From positions 430,673 through 494,672 of the forward strand of contig CP068473.1 of the NCBI GenBank assembly GCA_016766635.1: DNA of 64,000 bases. The letters run 5' to 3'. The position numbers and the translations under genes were made by a program. Source of the DNA: Candidatus Xiphinematobacter sp. Lineage in GTDB: Bacteria; Verrucomicrobiota; Verrucomicrobiia; Chthoniobacterales; Xiphinematobacteraceae. Positions 47,723 to 57,401 of this stretch are shown piece by piece. The number at the start of each line of letters is the position of its first letter. The stretch's first letter is position 1. Under the pieces are notes generated by a model, which was not told the origin of the DNA, searched no databases, and saw only the letters and a list, made by a program, of their open reading frames with translations.

Positions 47723-50317
47723 ATGCATACGCAAAACGAGAAGGCTGAATTAGTAGATGTAGCCGAGGAAATGTCACGATCTTTCCTCGACTACTCTATG
47801 TCTGTCATTATTTCCAGGGCTCTCCCGGACGCTCGTGATGGTTTGAAACCTGCTCAGCGGCGTATCCTTAATGCTATGTATGACCTACGGCTCTTCCCAG
47901 GTCACCAACACGTTAAGTGTGCAAAGATCTGTGGTGACACAAGTGGAAACTACCATCCACATGGAGAAATGGTAATTTACCCGACACTTGTTCATATGGC
48001 CCAGCACTGGGCCATGCGGGAGAGATTAGTAGAGGGGCAAGGTAACTTTGGGTCAGTGGAGGGTGACCCCCCGGCCGCAATGCGCTATACAGAAGCGCGT
48101 CTAACACCCCTCGGAGCAGCTCTCATGGAGGATATCTTCCGAGAAACAGTGGACTTTGTTCCTAACTACGACGGGCGCCTGACTGAACCAACAGTTTTCC
48201 CAGCCGCATTTCCAAACCTGCTGGTTAATGGCAGCATGGGAATAGCCGTTGGTATGGCGACAAGTATTCCACCGCATAACCTGGGGGAAGCAATCGAGGC
48301 CACCTGCGCCACGATCGCCAATCCTGATATTACGATCGACGAATTGTCAACTTATATCAAGGGTCCTGATTTTCCTACTGGCTGTCAGATTTATGGCACT
48401 TCTGGAATTCGGCAATATTTTGAAACTGGGCGTGGTTCGGTTAAAGTGCGGGGGAAGGCTGGTATTGAAGAAATTAAAGGTGGTCGCGAGCAAATTGTAA
48501 TTACGGAAATTCCCTACAATGTTAACCGTGCTGCCTTTGTCGAGCGCATTGCTCAGCTTGTTAGCCAGAAAATAGTTACGGAGATTAGTGCAGTACGAGA
48601 CGAGTCGGACGAAAATACTCGTGTGGTTGTCGAGCTAAAACGGGATGCAGCGCCAAAGATTGTTATCAATCATCTCTTTAAATACACTCAGTTAGAGACG
48701 TCCTTTCCCGTATACATGCTTGCTATCGATCACGGTAAGCCAAGGTTGCTTCCCCTGAAAGAAGCAATACGGTGTTATACTGAGCATCGGCGTGAGGTGG
48801 TTTTAAGGCGCACGCGTTTTCTGCTTCGACAGGCAGAAGAACGTGCAGAGAAACTTGAGGGCTATCTCATAGCGCTTGCTCACCTAGATGACTTTGTTCG
48901 CATTGCTAGGGAAGCCGATTATAGGGAGGAAGCCAAGACTCGTCTCATGGCCTATAAGCTGGCGCAGGACCGGGTGCAATCCATTGGTATTTGCGTTCGA
49001 AGCACAACTCGCCTGGTTGAGGAAAGTTATCCGTTTAGCGCAACGCAAGCAGACGCAGTTCTGGAGCTACGCCTTTACCAACTTACTAGTCTCGAGCAAG
49101 AAAAGATCAAGGGAGAGTATCAGGAACTTTTGGAGAATATTGAGGATCTGAAGAGCATTCAGGCTAATGAATCTCGTGTGTTGAGTATCATTCAGTCTGA
49201 ATTGCGTGCTGTCCAGGAGCGGTATGCTACTGCCCGTCTCACTGGAATTGCGTCCGAAGAAAGTGAAATCCACATTGAGGATCTCATTCCCAATGAGGGC
49301 TGTATTATCACAGTGACCTATGGTGGCTTCATCAAGCGTACGGCTGTGAGTGCCTATCGCGCCCAGCGCCGTGGCGGGAAGGGGGTTATCGGCATGGTCA
49401 CGCGGGATACTATGGCTAATGCTAATGGTCAGGAAGGAGATTTCGTTGAACATTTGTTTACAGCTAGCACACACGATTACCTGATGTTCTTTACTAAGAC
49501 TGGGCGGTGCTATGTCGAGAAGGTGTACGAGATACCAGAGATGGGACGCGCCTCCAAGGGACGCTCCATTGCCAATCTTCTCAATCTCCGGCCTGGAGAG
49601 AGTATCGCTGCCACGCTACGAATTCAGTCTAAAACCGCAAATTCTAGCACCGCTGCGGTAGAAGACCGCACTTGGAACACTTCCTTGCACATCCTCTTTG
49701 CCACAGAAAGTGGTATCGTCAAGAAGTCCAATCTTGGCGACTTCTCTAACGTTCGTAAGGGGGGAATCATTGCAATCAAGATTGAACCAGGAAATCAGTT
49801 AATCGACGCTGTACTTACCTCCGGTGATAGCGAGGTGGTCCTTGTCACTCGTAAGGGAATGAGCATCCGTTTTCATGAGGAAGAATTAAGGGACCAAGGA
49901 CGCGACACGGTCGGGGTGTTGGGCATTCGTCTGGAAAAGGAGGACGCTGTGGTGGGCATTACCATCGTCCGACCTAATGCCACACTGCTTGTTGCTGGTG
50001 AACATGGAATAGGAAAGCGCACCCCCTTCCACGTTTATCGACTGCAATCCCGCGGTGGTAAGGGAGTTATTACAATGAAAACTGGGGGTAAAACAGGCTA
50101 TGTGGTAGGTGCACTTGCCGTCGGCGATCAAGACGAGCTAATGTTGATCACCACAGGAGGCCAGTTAGTCCGCACTCACATCCTTGGGATTCGTGAGGCC
50201 GGACGCAATACCATTGGAGTGAAGCTGATTAATCTGCAGGCAGGCGAGAAGCTCCAGGCGATAGCTCCTGTCGTGAGCCAAACGACTGGCGAAGGGTCAG
50301 CCTCAGAGAGAGTGTAA
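47723..50317 (+). CDS. gyrA: DNA gyrase subunit A
   Basis: The 864-residue subunit cuts and rejoins DNA. The catalytic tyrosine is Y122 ([14 protein letters not shown]). The C-terminal wrapping domain has the GyrA-box QRRGGKG in the first blade, which marks gyrase rather than topoisomerase IV. In the quinolone region the usual Ser83 and Asp87 (E. coli numbering, which aligns here without gaps) are M83 and P87 ([13 protein letters not shown]). It is preceded by gyrB in one transcription unit. Confidence 0.97.
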   Translation: MHTQNEKAELVDVAEEMSRSFLDYSMSVIISRALPDARDGLKPAQRRILNAMYDLRLFPGHQHVKCAKICGDTSGNYHPHGEMVIYPTLVHMAQHWAMRERLVEGQGNFGSVEGDPPAAMRYTEARLTPLGAALMEDIFRETVDFVPNYDGRLTEPTVFPAAFPNLLVNGSMGIAVGMATSIPPHNLGEAIEATCATIANPDITIDELSTYIKGPDFPTGCQIYGTSGIRQYFETGRGSVKVRGKAGIEEIKGGREQIVITEIPYNVNRAAFVERIAQLVSQKIVTEISAVRDESDENTRVVVELKRDAAPKIVINHLFKYTQLETSFPVYMLAIDHGKPRLLPLKEAIRCYTEHRREVVLRRTRFLLRQAEERAEKLEGYLIALAHLDDFVRIAREADYREEAKTRLMAYKLAQDRVQSIGICVRSTTRLVEESYPFSATQADAVLELRLYQLTSLEQEKIKGEYQELLENIEDLKSIQANESRVLSIIQSELRAVQERYATARLTGIASEESEIHIEDLIPNEGCIITVTYGGFIKRTAVSAYRAQRRGGKGVIGMVTRDTMANANGQEGDFVEHLFTASTHDYLMFFTKTGRCYVEKVYEIPEMGRASKGRSIANLLNLRPGESIAATLRIQSKTANSSTAAVEDRTWNTSLHILFATESGIVKKSNLGDFSNVRKGGIIAIKIEPGNQLIDAVLTSGDSEVVLVTRKGMSIRFHEEELRDQGRDTVGVLGIRLEKEDAVVGITIVRPNATLLVAGEHGIGKRTPFHVYRLQSRGGKGVITMKTGGKTGYVVGALAVGDQDELMLITTGGQLVRTHILGIREAGRNTIGVKLINLQAGEKLQAIAPVVSQTTGEGSASERV

Positions 50318-50357
50318 GCCTCTTCTCTCCTTTCCGCGCTGGGAAGAAGGGGGGCTC

Positions 50358-51056
50358 TTGCCTGCAGTCGCACCGCGCTTGTCGGCCTTGCATCGCGCCC
50401 CTCCCATTTCGCTACGCTTGAAGTATCTCCCCTTCCATTGTAACTATGGTCGAGCCTCATGGAGGCTTGCCCTAGTCGTCTTCTTGGTTCTTGTACTAAA
50501 GGGGGAAGTTTTTTCCGACGGAGGTACCGTACAGATTTCCAAAAAAGCCGGCCCATTTCGGATTACTATTTTCACCGCCTCCGCTATTGTACACGCTGGA
50601 CTGGAGGATGCCAGTATACTAGTACAGGACCATTTAACTCATCGGCCCTTACTAAATGCCAAGGTCTCCCTTGCACTTCGGTGCCTCAACAAACAGCCAG
50701 CAGTTACTGCAGAGATCTGGAAGCCGCCCTGTTGTCGGATGAAACCTAATCTAACTACATATCAGGCCACTCACACGGCGGCGACGAACAAACTATTATA
50801 TGCCGCCACGGTAGCCTTTCCGATAGCTGGTAAATGGGAAGTACAAGTGGAGGTGTTGTCTCCCGATACACGGAGTTCGGTAAGTGGCATACTGTACGTG
50901 GCACCACCCATCTCCCCTCTACTTGGTTACTGGCCTCTCTTTCTCTTCCCGATAGTTACCGTCATCGGTTATGTTGCTCACTGCCGCTTATGCTCTACTC
51001 GTACTCAAAAACCCACTCATACCCACATAGAAACAGTCTATGAGGTCCTCGACTGA
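50358..51056 (+). CDS. Exported or membrane-anchored Ig-like hypothetical protein
   Basis: The protein has up to 232 residues. An N-terminal signal-like segment (RLALVVFLVLVLKGEVFSDGG, about 37-57) and a C-terminal membrane segment (GYWPLFLFPIVTVIGYVAH) flank a beta-rich domain with GPFRITIFTA and DASILVQDHLTHRPLLNAKVSLAL. This resembles the YtkA/FixH-like domains often linked to copper or cytochrome oxidase biogenesis, but no metal-binding motif is certain and no oxidase gene is near. The start is uncertain (several TTG codons). It follows gyrA by 40 bases. Confidence 0.6.
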   Translation: MPAVAPRLSALHRAPPISLRLKYLPFHCNYGRASWRLALVVFLVLVLKGEVFSDGGTVQISKKAGPFRITIFTASAIVHAGLEDASILVQDHLTHRPLLNAKVSLALRCLNKQPAVTAEIWKPPCCRMKPNLTTYQATHTAATNKLLYAATVAFPIAGKWEVQVEVLSPDTRSSVSGILYVAPPISPLLGYWPLFLFPIVTVIGYVAHCRLCSTRTQKPTHTHIETVYEVLD

Positions 51057-51245
51057 GGGTTATCAAAGGATGCGTGACCATACCCGGATTTATCTACGAA
51101 GCCGCCTCACGTTGTCCTTTCCTAGGAAAAGCACCAGCAACATAATCCTATACCAGGAAAATGGTAAAGAGTGTGCACAGTCGATGTGTTTTGATTGATG
51201 TCTGTATGAAAAACGAATTTAATCGGTGTGGTCTTTAGGTTAATC

Positions 51246-51704
51246 ATGAAAGACTTCTGGTGGATCATGTTTATCGTGACAGCAGCATTGCTCTCCGCAT
51301 GCGAGAGGACGTCAAGCCGAACAAATGATACCACAGGTCAAAACCGATATGGGGGCGGTGCTATAGGTTTTTCAGGTGCTGCCAAGCAGGACGGCCGACT
51401 CATAGAAGGTAATAGATCCTCCTATATTACTCATGGCATTGAAGGCTCAGTAGAGTCTTCTCCCAGGATTCCCCAACCCTCAGAAACTGCTGACAAAAAT
51501 CCAGATACCCCGCATTTCTCCTCCAACCCTCCTGGTGCTGCAAAGGCGCTGCAGGAGACTCCCTATGCTGCTCCAGTACCTGGTAAAAAAGGTCTGGTAA
51601 CTAGCCCGTATGCGCCTTATACGGGATATGTTGATGTTCGTGACTACCCACCTGGACAGGAAGTGAGATGCCCTTATACAGGCAAACTTTTCCGTGTTCC
51701 CTAA
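51246..51704 (+). CDS. Hypothetical lipoprotein
   Basis: The 152-residue protein has a lipoprotein signal: MKDFWWIMFIVTAALLSAC with the lipobox LSAC. The mature part is low in hydrophobic residues and rich in Ser, Pro, Thr and Gly, and probably flexible. It ends in an ordered block GYVDVRDYPPGQEVRCPYTG, then KLFRVP, which looks conserved. I do not recognise a family. The 3' end overlaps the tyrA start by 11 bases. Confidence 0.65.
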   Translation: MKDFWWIMFIVTAALLSACERTSSRTNDTTGQNRYGGGAIGFSGAAKQDGRLIEGNRSSYITHGIEGSVESSPRIPQPSETADKNPDTPHFSSNPPGAAKALQETPYAAPVPGKKGLVTSPYAPYTGYVDVRDYPPGQEVRCPYTGKLFRVP

Positions 51705-52548
51705 GACAGTGGCTATCCTGGCTCCTGGACTCATTGGAGGGTCACTAGCTTTGGCATTAGCGCGAAGGGGAGGGTGGAAGATTCACGTTTGGGCCCGGGG
51801 GGAGACATCCCTTCAAAAGGCAAAGACGTTGCTTCGGCCACTGAAGGCATCTTTACAATTTGAGGAGGTCATCCCTGGAGCCAAGGTGATAGTTTTATGC
51901 TCCCCAGTTTCTGCTATGGGGAGGCTGGCTAGAAAAATTCGGCCCTTTCTCGACGTAGATGCAGTTGTTACTGATGTTGGGAGCATCAAGGTGTTTGTCA
52001 CGCGGGAATTGGTTCCCATCTTGGGGGATTGTTTTTTGGGAGGACATCCAATGGCCGGTTCCGAGCGAAGTGGTCTGGAAGCAGCACGATGGGACCTCTT
52101 CCTACAGGCCCCGTGCATTCTCACGCCATTGGGCCCGGCCCATCACCCCGCGGTTATCTCTCGCTTGGAAAAGGTGCGTGACCTATGGGATTCTGCCGGG
52201 GCACGAATTTTTGAAATGACACCGGAACAGCACGATACAGCAGTGGCGTTTGTTAGTCATCTGCCGCACGTTACTGCTGCTGCTCTCGTAAGCACCATCT
52301 GTTCTCAGCCTCCATCTCTGCAAGAAATCGCTGGTGGAGGATATCGAGATGCAACACGTATCGCACAGGGAGCTGCGGATCTATGGTTAGATGTGCTTCT
52401 AGAGAATCGGGAAGCTATTCTGGCAGCCCTCTCTCACTACGATGACCAGCTTCGAACCCTGTCTCATCTCCTCAAGATGTCAGATACAGAAGGCTTGTAC
52501 AATTTTCTAGAAAAGGCAAGCGTGGCTAGGTCTCTACTCAAGAATTAG
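51694..52548 (+). CDS. tyrA: Prephenate/arogenate dehydrogenase
   Basis: The 284-residue enzyme makes 4-hydroxyphenylpyruvate (or tyrosine from arogenate). The NAD-binding loop reads APGLIGGSLALALAR with Ala in place of the first usual Gly. The catalytic region GGHPMAGSERSG and VSHLPHVTAAAL are intact. There is no fused chorismate mutase or ACT domain. The GTG start lies inside the lipoprotein gene. aroA follows 4 bases later, making a tyrA-aroA-cmk-plsC unit. Confidence 0.93.
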   Translation: MFPKTVAILAPGLIGGSLALALARRGGWKIHVWARGETSLQKAKTLLRPLKASLQFEEVIPGAKVIVLCSPVSAMGRLARKIRPFLDVDAVVTDVGSIKVFVTRELVPILGDCFLGGHPMAGSERSGLEAARWDLFLQAPCILTPLGPAHHPAVISRLEKVRDLWDSAGARIFEMTPEQHDTAVAFVSHLPHVTAAALVSTICSQPPSLQEIAGGGYRDATRIAQGAADLWLDVLLENREAILAALSHYDDQLRTLSHLLKMSDTEGLYNFLEKASVARSLLKN

Positions 52549-52552
52549 AGGT

Positions 52553-53869
52553 ATGCTAAAAATTGAAGGTGGTGTACCTCCTATCCATTGTGCAATCACG
52601 GTACCTGGAGACAAGAGTATCTCTCACCGAGCCTTAATGATTGCCGCCCTCTCTAACGGGGTTTGTAAAATTACAAATTTGCTCTATGGGGAGGATTGTC
52701 TGCACACAGTGAAGGCTCTACGCGAGCTAGGGATCTCCATTGAACTACTGCCAGAGCGTTGTTCTGCCATGGTCCATGGATGTAGTGGAAAATTTCGTAC
52801 TCCAAAAAGAGACGTCTATTGTGGCAACTCTGGCACTACTATGCGGTTACTTGCTGGCATCCTAGCCGCCCAATCGTTCTGTTCTCGACTCGTTGGGGAT
52901 CCTTCCCTTTCGAGACGCCCAATGAAGCGTATCATGGAACCTCTATCCCTTATGGGAGCAAAATTGTCAGCAGGGGAAGGGGATGATTTTCCGCCGCTCT
53001 TGGTCGAAGGGAGGAAACCACTGCGGCCTATCATTTATCGAATGCCGGTGGCCAGCGCGCAAGTCAAGAGTGCCATCCTTCTGGCTGGATTGTCTGCTCA
53101 AGGAGAGAGCACCGTAATCGAATACACGAGAAGCCGTGATCATACAGAGCGCATGTTGCAGGACTTTGGAGTTACCATCCGAAGACATGGGGAAGAGATT
53201 TTATTGAAAGGTCCCTCCATACCACAGGCCCGTAATTTTCGTGTCCCAGGGGATATTTCGAGCGCGTCGTTTTGGATATTAGCAGCAGCCGCTCAACCAG
53301 GTGCAAAACTTCTCATCAGGAATGTAGGATTAAATCCATCTCGCAGAGCTGTCCTGGATATTTTATCCCGAATGGGGGCACACATTCGGGCAATGTCGAC
53401 AGAACAAGTAGAGATTGGGGAACCGTCTGGTTCTATTGAGATCACTGGAGTACAACTGCGCGCGACCACTGTCCAAGGTGAGGAAATCTCCAACGCGATT
53501 GATGAAATCCCCATCATTGCGGTAGCCGGGGCACTCGCTCAAGGGGAGACTATCATTCGTAATGCACAGGAGCTCAGGGTAAAAGAGACCGATCGCATAG
53601 CTGCCCTAACAGCCAATTTACGGGCTATGGGCGTGAGGGTTGTAGAGCGTGGGGATGGCATGGAAATACAAGGTAAAGATTCTCTTATTGGGGCGCGTCT
53701 GAAGAGCTTTGGCGACCACCGGATTGCGATGGCGTTCTCCATAGCTGGCTTATTTGCTGTAGGGGAGACCATTATTGAAGACACAAGTTGCATTAGAACC
53801 TCCTATCCAGGTTTTGAGAAGACCCTACGGCAGTTTTCAAAGGGCCTGATTTATCAAGATTTAAATTAA
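52553..53869 (+). CDS. aroA: 3-phosphoshikimate 1-carboxyvinyltransferase (EPSP synthase)
   Basis: The 438-residue shikimate enzyme has GDKSISHRALMIAAL, GNSGTTMRLLAGIL, RRPMKRIMEPL, NAIDEIPIIAVAGALAQGET, LRVKETDRIAAL and FGDHRIAMAF, all family hallmarks. The motif NSGTTMRL has Thr-Thr where many class I enzymes have Gly-Thr-Ala, more like the glyphosate-tolerant class II. It is likely translated together with tyrA and lies 46 bases before cmk. Confidence 0.96.
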   Translation: MLKIEGGVPPIHCAITVPGDKSISHRALMIAALSNGVCKITNLLYGEDCLHTVKALRELGISIELLPERCSAMVHGCSGKFRTPKRDVYCGNSGTTMRLLAGILAAQSFCSRLVGDPSLSRRPMKRIMEPLSLMGAKLSAGEGDDFPPLLVEGRKPLRPIIYRMPVASAQVKSAILLAGLSAQGESTVIEYTRSRDHTERMLQDFGVTIRRHGEEILLKGPSIPQARNFRVPGDISSASFWILAAAAQPGAKLLIRNVGLNPSRRAVLDILSRMGAHIRAMSTEQVEIGEPSGSIEITGVQLRATTVQGEEISNAIDEIPIIAVAGALAQGETIIRNAQELRVKETDRIAALTANLRAMGVRVVERGDGMEIQGKDSLIGARLKSFGDHRIAMAFSIAGLFAVGETIIEDTSCIRTSYPGFEKTLRQFSKGLIYQDLN

Positions 53870-53915
53870 GACGGACAGGGCGAAAAACCTGCTATAAGAT
53901 CATCCCATTTGCTCT

Positions 53916-54563
53916 ATGGATGATCCTCCGATTGTTTCCATTGATGGCCCAGCAGCGGTAGGAAAGAGCACTATTTCGCAAGCAGTAGCACAGCGCCTGG
54001 GATTTCTATTTGTCAGCTCCGGCGAGCTTTACAGGTCAGTCGCTTGGATGGCGTTGGAGTCAGGCATATCCGCAAAATCGAGCGAAGTACTCAGCAAATT
54101 TCTTTTTCAACTCCGAGTTTCAAGTAAATTCCTCTTAGGAAAAGCTGTTTTCCTTGTTAATGGTGTAGACTGCGCTACGCATTTGAAGGACGTACCTGTG
54201 CAACAGCACGTCTCTCTCTTTTCTAGGGTTCCTGAATTTCGTCGGGCACTACTTAAACCGCTACGAGATTTGGGTAGACGCCTCCCTCTAGTGGTAGAGG
54301 GTCGCGATATTGGCTCAGTTGTCTTCCCAGAAACCCCGTATAAATTTTATCTGGATGCCTCTAAAAAAGAGCGCCAACATCGTCGAGAGATGCAAGGAAT
54401 CATGGATACAATTGAGGAACGCGATCGGTTGGACTCCACTCGGGAAATAGCACCGTTGATTCTTCCAGAAGGGGCGTGGCTCGTTGACACTACTCGCCTG
54501 ACACAAGAGGAGGTAGTACAGCGGGTTTTACGATTACTTACGACACAAGGACTTCTGCACTAA
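53916..54563 (+). CDS. cmk: Cytidylate kinase
   Basis: The 215-residue kinase phosphorylates CMP and dCMP. The P-loop is GPAAVGKST (residues 9-17). VVEGRDIGSVVFPETPYKFYLDAS and the RRRE-like lid KERQHRREMQ follow. The family location after aroA is common in bacteria (aroA-cmk-rpsA), but here plsC follows instead of rpsA. Length is normal. Confidence 0.95.
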   Translation: MDDPPIVSIDGPAAVGKSTISQAVAQRLGFLFVSSGELYRSVAWMALESGISAKSSEVLSKFLFQLRVSSKFLLGKAVFLVNGVDCATHLKDVPVQQHVSLFSRVPEFRRALLKPLRDLGRRLPLVVEGRDIGSVVFPETPYKFYLDASKKERQHRREMQGIMDTIEERDRLDSTREIAPLILPEGAWLVDTTRLTQEEVVQRVLRLLTTQGLLH

Positions 54564-54565
54564 TT

Positions 54566-55207
54566 ATGACACTTGTTTATGGAATCGGCTATTGGCTTTG
54601 TAAGCTGGCTGCAGCAGTCCTCTTTCGCTATAAGATAATCCATCCAGAACGAATGGTTGAGAGAGGCGGGGTGGTTTTGGCAGTTAACCACACAAGCTAC
54701 CTTGATCCTCCTCTTGTCGGTATCTGCTCTCGACGGGATGTGTACTTTCTGGCTCGAAAGACACTCTTAGAATGGCCCATCCTGGGCCCTCTATTCCCGA
54801 ATATGAATACTATCCCAGTGGATCGAGATGGGGTAGCAGGCGGAATGGCCCTAAGAGCTGTTATCCAAAAGATTCGCAGAGGAAATGCAGTGGTACTTTT
54901 TCCAGAGGGTGCACGCTCTAGGGACGGCACCCTGCATCTGGCGCGACCCGGCATAGGTCTTATCGTCGCAAAGACACTTTGTCCAGTTCTGCCCATGCGG
55001 ATTTTTGGTGCCAATAGGGCACTCCCATTTGGGAGGAAGACGCCATACCCTACGAGAATCACCACTGTAGTCGGAGAAGTAATGCACTTCTCACTTGAAG
55101 ATGTGCAACCTGCTAACGTAGAGACATATAGAAGAATTAGTCAGCGAGTCATGGACGCCATCAATGATATCCGCCTATCGCAAGAAGGACGAATCCGCAC
55201 TATGTAG
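54566..55207 (+). CDS. plsC: 1-acyl-sn-glycerol-3-phosphate acyltransferase
   Basis: The 213-residue membrane-associated enzyme makes phosphatidic acid. The catalytic HxxxxD motif is in AVNHTSYLDPPL, and the acceptor motif is FPEGARSRDGTLHLARPG. An N-terminal hydrophobic segment anchors it. It starts two bases after the cmk stop. Its last 8 bases overlap the 3' end of rpsT on the opposite strand. Confidence 0.94.
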   Translation: MTLVYGIGYWLCKLAAAVLFRYKIIHPERMVERGGVVLAVNHTSYLDPPLVGICSRRDVYFLARKTLLEWPILGPLFPNMNTIPVDRDGVAGGMALRAVIQKIRRGNAVVLFPEGARSRDGTLHLARPGIGLIVAKTLCPVLPMRIFGANRALPFGRKTPYPTRITTVVGEVMHFSLEDVQPANVETYRRISQRVMDAINDIRLSQEGRIRTM

Positions 55208-55493
55208 CGGCAGCAGTGCTACTGACAACACCCTCTCCGGGGGGTGTCCCCACTGAAGGTAGGCGAGACTTCTTGCGATTGGCTAGATTCCTGTGGATAA
55301 TGCCGCGCTTGGCAGCCTTATCAAGTAAAGAAGATAAAGCCATAGAAGCCTTACGAATGGTCGCTTTATCTCCTTCCGGAATAGCCAGAAGCTTTTTTTG
55401 TCGAGTCCTAAGGGTGCTCAGGACGCTTGCATTGCGGGAGGCGTTACGGGCGTTCTGGCGTACCCTCTTGGCAGCAGATTTAGTGTTGGCCAT
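55200..55493 (-). CDS. rpsT: 30S ribosomal protein S20
   Basis: The 97-residue S20 begins MANTKSAAKRVRQNARNA and continues with the helical, lysine-rich pattern (LRTRQKKLL, KASMALSSLLDKAAKRGIIHRN, LANRKKSRL). The C-terminal 20 residues are an unconserved tail. The start is fixed by the family; the open frame upstream to 55703 crosses the tRNA gene and is not coding. It converges on plsC. Confidence 0.96.
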   Translation of the reverse strand: MANTKSAAKRVRQNARNASRNASVLSTLRTRQKKLLAIPEGDKATIRKASMALSSLLDKAAKRGIIHRNLANRKKSRLPSVGTPPGEGVVSSTAAAT

Positions 55494-55525
55494 GAAAAAC
55501 TGGATTTGGATGTGTATCTTTTTTT

Positions 55526-55597
55526 TGCCAGGAGGGAGAATCGAACTCCCGGCCAAGGGCTTATGAGTCCCCTGCTCTACCGCTGAGCTATCCTGGC
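55526..55597 (-). tRNA. tRNA with CAT anticodon, probably elongator Met
   Basis: A 72-base cloverleaf. The acceptor is GCCAGGA/TCCTGGC with A discriminator, the D arm GCTC/GAGC, the anticodon loop CTCATAA, and the T arm GGGAG/CTCCC with TTCGATT. The paired first base and the lack of the three-GC initiator stem exclude initiator tRNA. Isoleucine tRNA with modified CAT cannot be fully excluded. It lies 32 bases upstream of rpsT on the same strand; CCA is not encoded. Confidence 0.93.
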
Positions 55598-56463
55598 GTG
55601 GATTGAACTTCATCCTAGGTAGGGAAGGTGCGCGGTCAAGCGTGTTTTCTTCTCTATCCACGCATCTGCCGGATGCACACAACTGGGTACGATGCTTCTT
55701 CAAAAGAAGACTTACAACTCAGCAAAGGGGCAAAGCCGTTTGCGTCTTCCCAGGTTGCCTAGAGAGGGACTTCCAAGATAAATTTTGCCTCACAGGACTT
55801 GGAATGTTTTTTAAGTGCACAGGTGTAGTGTATCCAATTCCTGCGTATTCACTTTAACTTTAATTTTCATGGCAAAGATAGTTTTCCCACAAGTATTATG
55901 TCAGTCGGGCGTACTGCGTGGGGAGTCGTCACTTAGGGTTGGGCAAAAAACCTTTAGCCAAGAGAAGAAGTTGTCATGGTTCCCAGAAATGGGCGTCCTA
56001 GGACGTGTTCTAATACTCTGTGCAGCAACCTCCACACCAACTTGCAGCTTTCCAAGTGCTCGTCACATACTCTAGTACCTCTTCAAAAAAATCTTCCTCT
56101 GGCATTTTCCATCCAGAAACAACATGCTTGCCGTAAGTGGAGTCGCTTGACGAGCTAGCAAGATAGCACGAGGGGAATTCTTGATTGTGCCGAGCAAAAA
56201 AGAAAGGCTAGAGAGGTTTTGACCTACGGAGCACGCGATGCTACACGTTCAGTAATATTTGGTGAGGAGGCCCCCACGTCGGGGTTAGGCTTGGGGTGCG
56301 CTGGAGTTAGTTAATAAACACGAGAGCACGAGATAAGCAGATGCAGGGCGTGCGACGCAGATCGCCTCGGAGAAGGAGAGGGCTTACTCTGTTAGAGTGA
56401 AAAGGTACTTTCTGCCCGGCAGTCCGAGCTGCTATACAGAACAAGAAAAGAAGCAAAACAACC
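55598..56463. other. 870-base gap before rpsP
   Basis: No intact gene is supported. A plus frame from 55870 (about 69 codons, MAKIVFPQVLCQSG) has no family match. A short plus segment ending at about 56210 reads ARGEFLIVPSKKERLERF before a stop and looks like a decayed gene end. Small perfect hairpins occur at about 55663 (GCATC/GATGC) and 55690 (CTTCTT/AAGAAG). Confidence 0.35.
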
Positions 56464-56739
56464 ATGGCTGTAAGAATTCGACTGAAACGCGAAGGGGCCC
56501 GCAATTGCCCCTACTATAAGATCGTGGTAACTGACCAGCGTCATCCAAGAGACGGCCGGTTTATTGAGATTGTCGGCAGATACAATCCTAGAGGTCTAGA
56601 AGGTGATTTCTCTGTTGAGCTTGATAGGGTAGCCTACTGGTTGGGGGTGGGCGCTCAGCCTTCTCAGACGGTGCATAACTTGATTAAGAAGGAGAAAGCG
56701 CGGGGTAGACTGCAGGGTCAAGCTTCCGTTGTCGTGTAA
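56464..56739 (+). CDS. rpsP: 30S ribosomal protein S16
   Basis: The 91-residue S16 reads MAVRIRLKREGARNCPYYKIVVTDQR, then FIEIVGRYNPRG and RVAYWLGVGAQPSQTVHNLIKK. It is complete. The usual partners rimM, trmD and rplS do not follow; ndk is the next gene after 204 bases, so the common operon is broken here. Confidence 0.96.
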   Translation: MAVRIRLKREGARNCPYYKIVVTDQRHPRDGRFIEIVGRYNPRGLEGDFSVELDRVAYWLGVGAQPSQTVHNLIKKEKARGRLQGQASVVV

Positions 56740-56943
56740 AAAGCGAGCTAAGGCCGCTTTCTGGGGTTTTTGCGCGTCTTACCTGTGTACTACTGGCTGC
56801 TCATTCTCCTATTAGTTAGATCCGGGACTTCACGTAACGTGGGTCGTGCAGTATATCTGTTAGGCTGCTGAAAAGGCTTAGGGGGTAGTTCACCAGATTT
56901 TCTCTGCAAGGGGGGAGGAAATCTGAGACGTTGTCAATAAGAC

Positions 56944-57387
56944 ATGGAAATAACACTAGTTTTGCTTAAGCCAGACTGTCTTTTGAAGCGGCACGTTGGG
57001 GATATTCTTTCTCGCTTTGAGGAAAGTGGCTTTCGCATCTGTGGGATCAAAATGCTGCAGCTCAATGCTAGAATTCTTCGCAAACATTACGCGCACATCG
57101 CCGACAAACCGTTTTTCCGAGAGGTGCAGTCCTTTATGGAATCCACGCCTGTTATTGCTCTAGCATTGGCAGGTAAGGATGTAGTCGCACGCGCTCGGGA
57201 GCTAGCCGGCCCTACCGACTCGCTGAAGGCAATGAAAGGAACTATTCGTGGGGATTTCGGCCAAGATGTTATGATCAACGCTGTCCACACATCGGACTCA
57301 TCAGAACAAGCCGAGAGCGAACTTAAGTATTTCTTTCAAAGGGAAGAGATTTTTGAGTACGCGCTGCCAGCGGCACCTTGGAACTAG
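56944..57387 (+). CDS. ndk: Nucleoside diphosphate kinase
   Basis: The 147-residue kinase moves phosphate between nucleotides through H115 in NAVHTSDSSEQAESEL. The N-terminal TLVLLKPDCLLKRHVGDIL and GPTDSLKAMKGTIRGDFG are family motifs. No Shine-Dalgarno site precedes the ATG. It converges with ubiX, with 14 bases between stops. Confidence 0.97.
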   Translation: MEITLVLLKPDCLLKRHVGDILSRFEESGFRICGIKMLQLNARILRKHYAHIADKPFFREVQSFMESTPVIALALAGKDVVARARELAGPTDSLKAMKGTIRGDFGQDVMINAVHTSDSSEQAESELKYFFQREEIFEYALPAAPWN

Positions 57388-57401
57388 GCTCCCTTTTTTT
57401 G

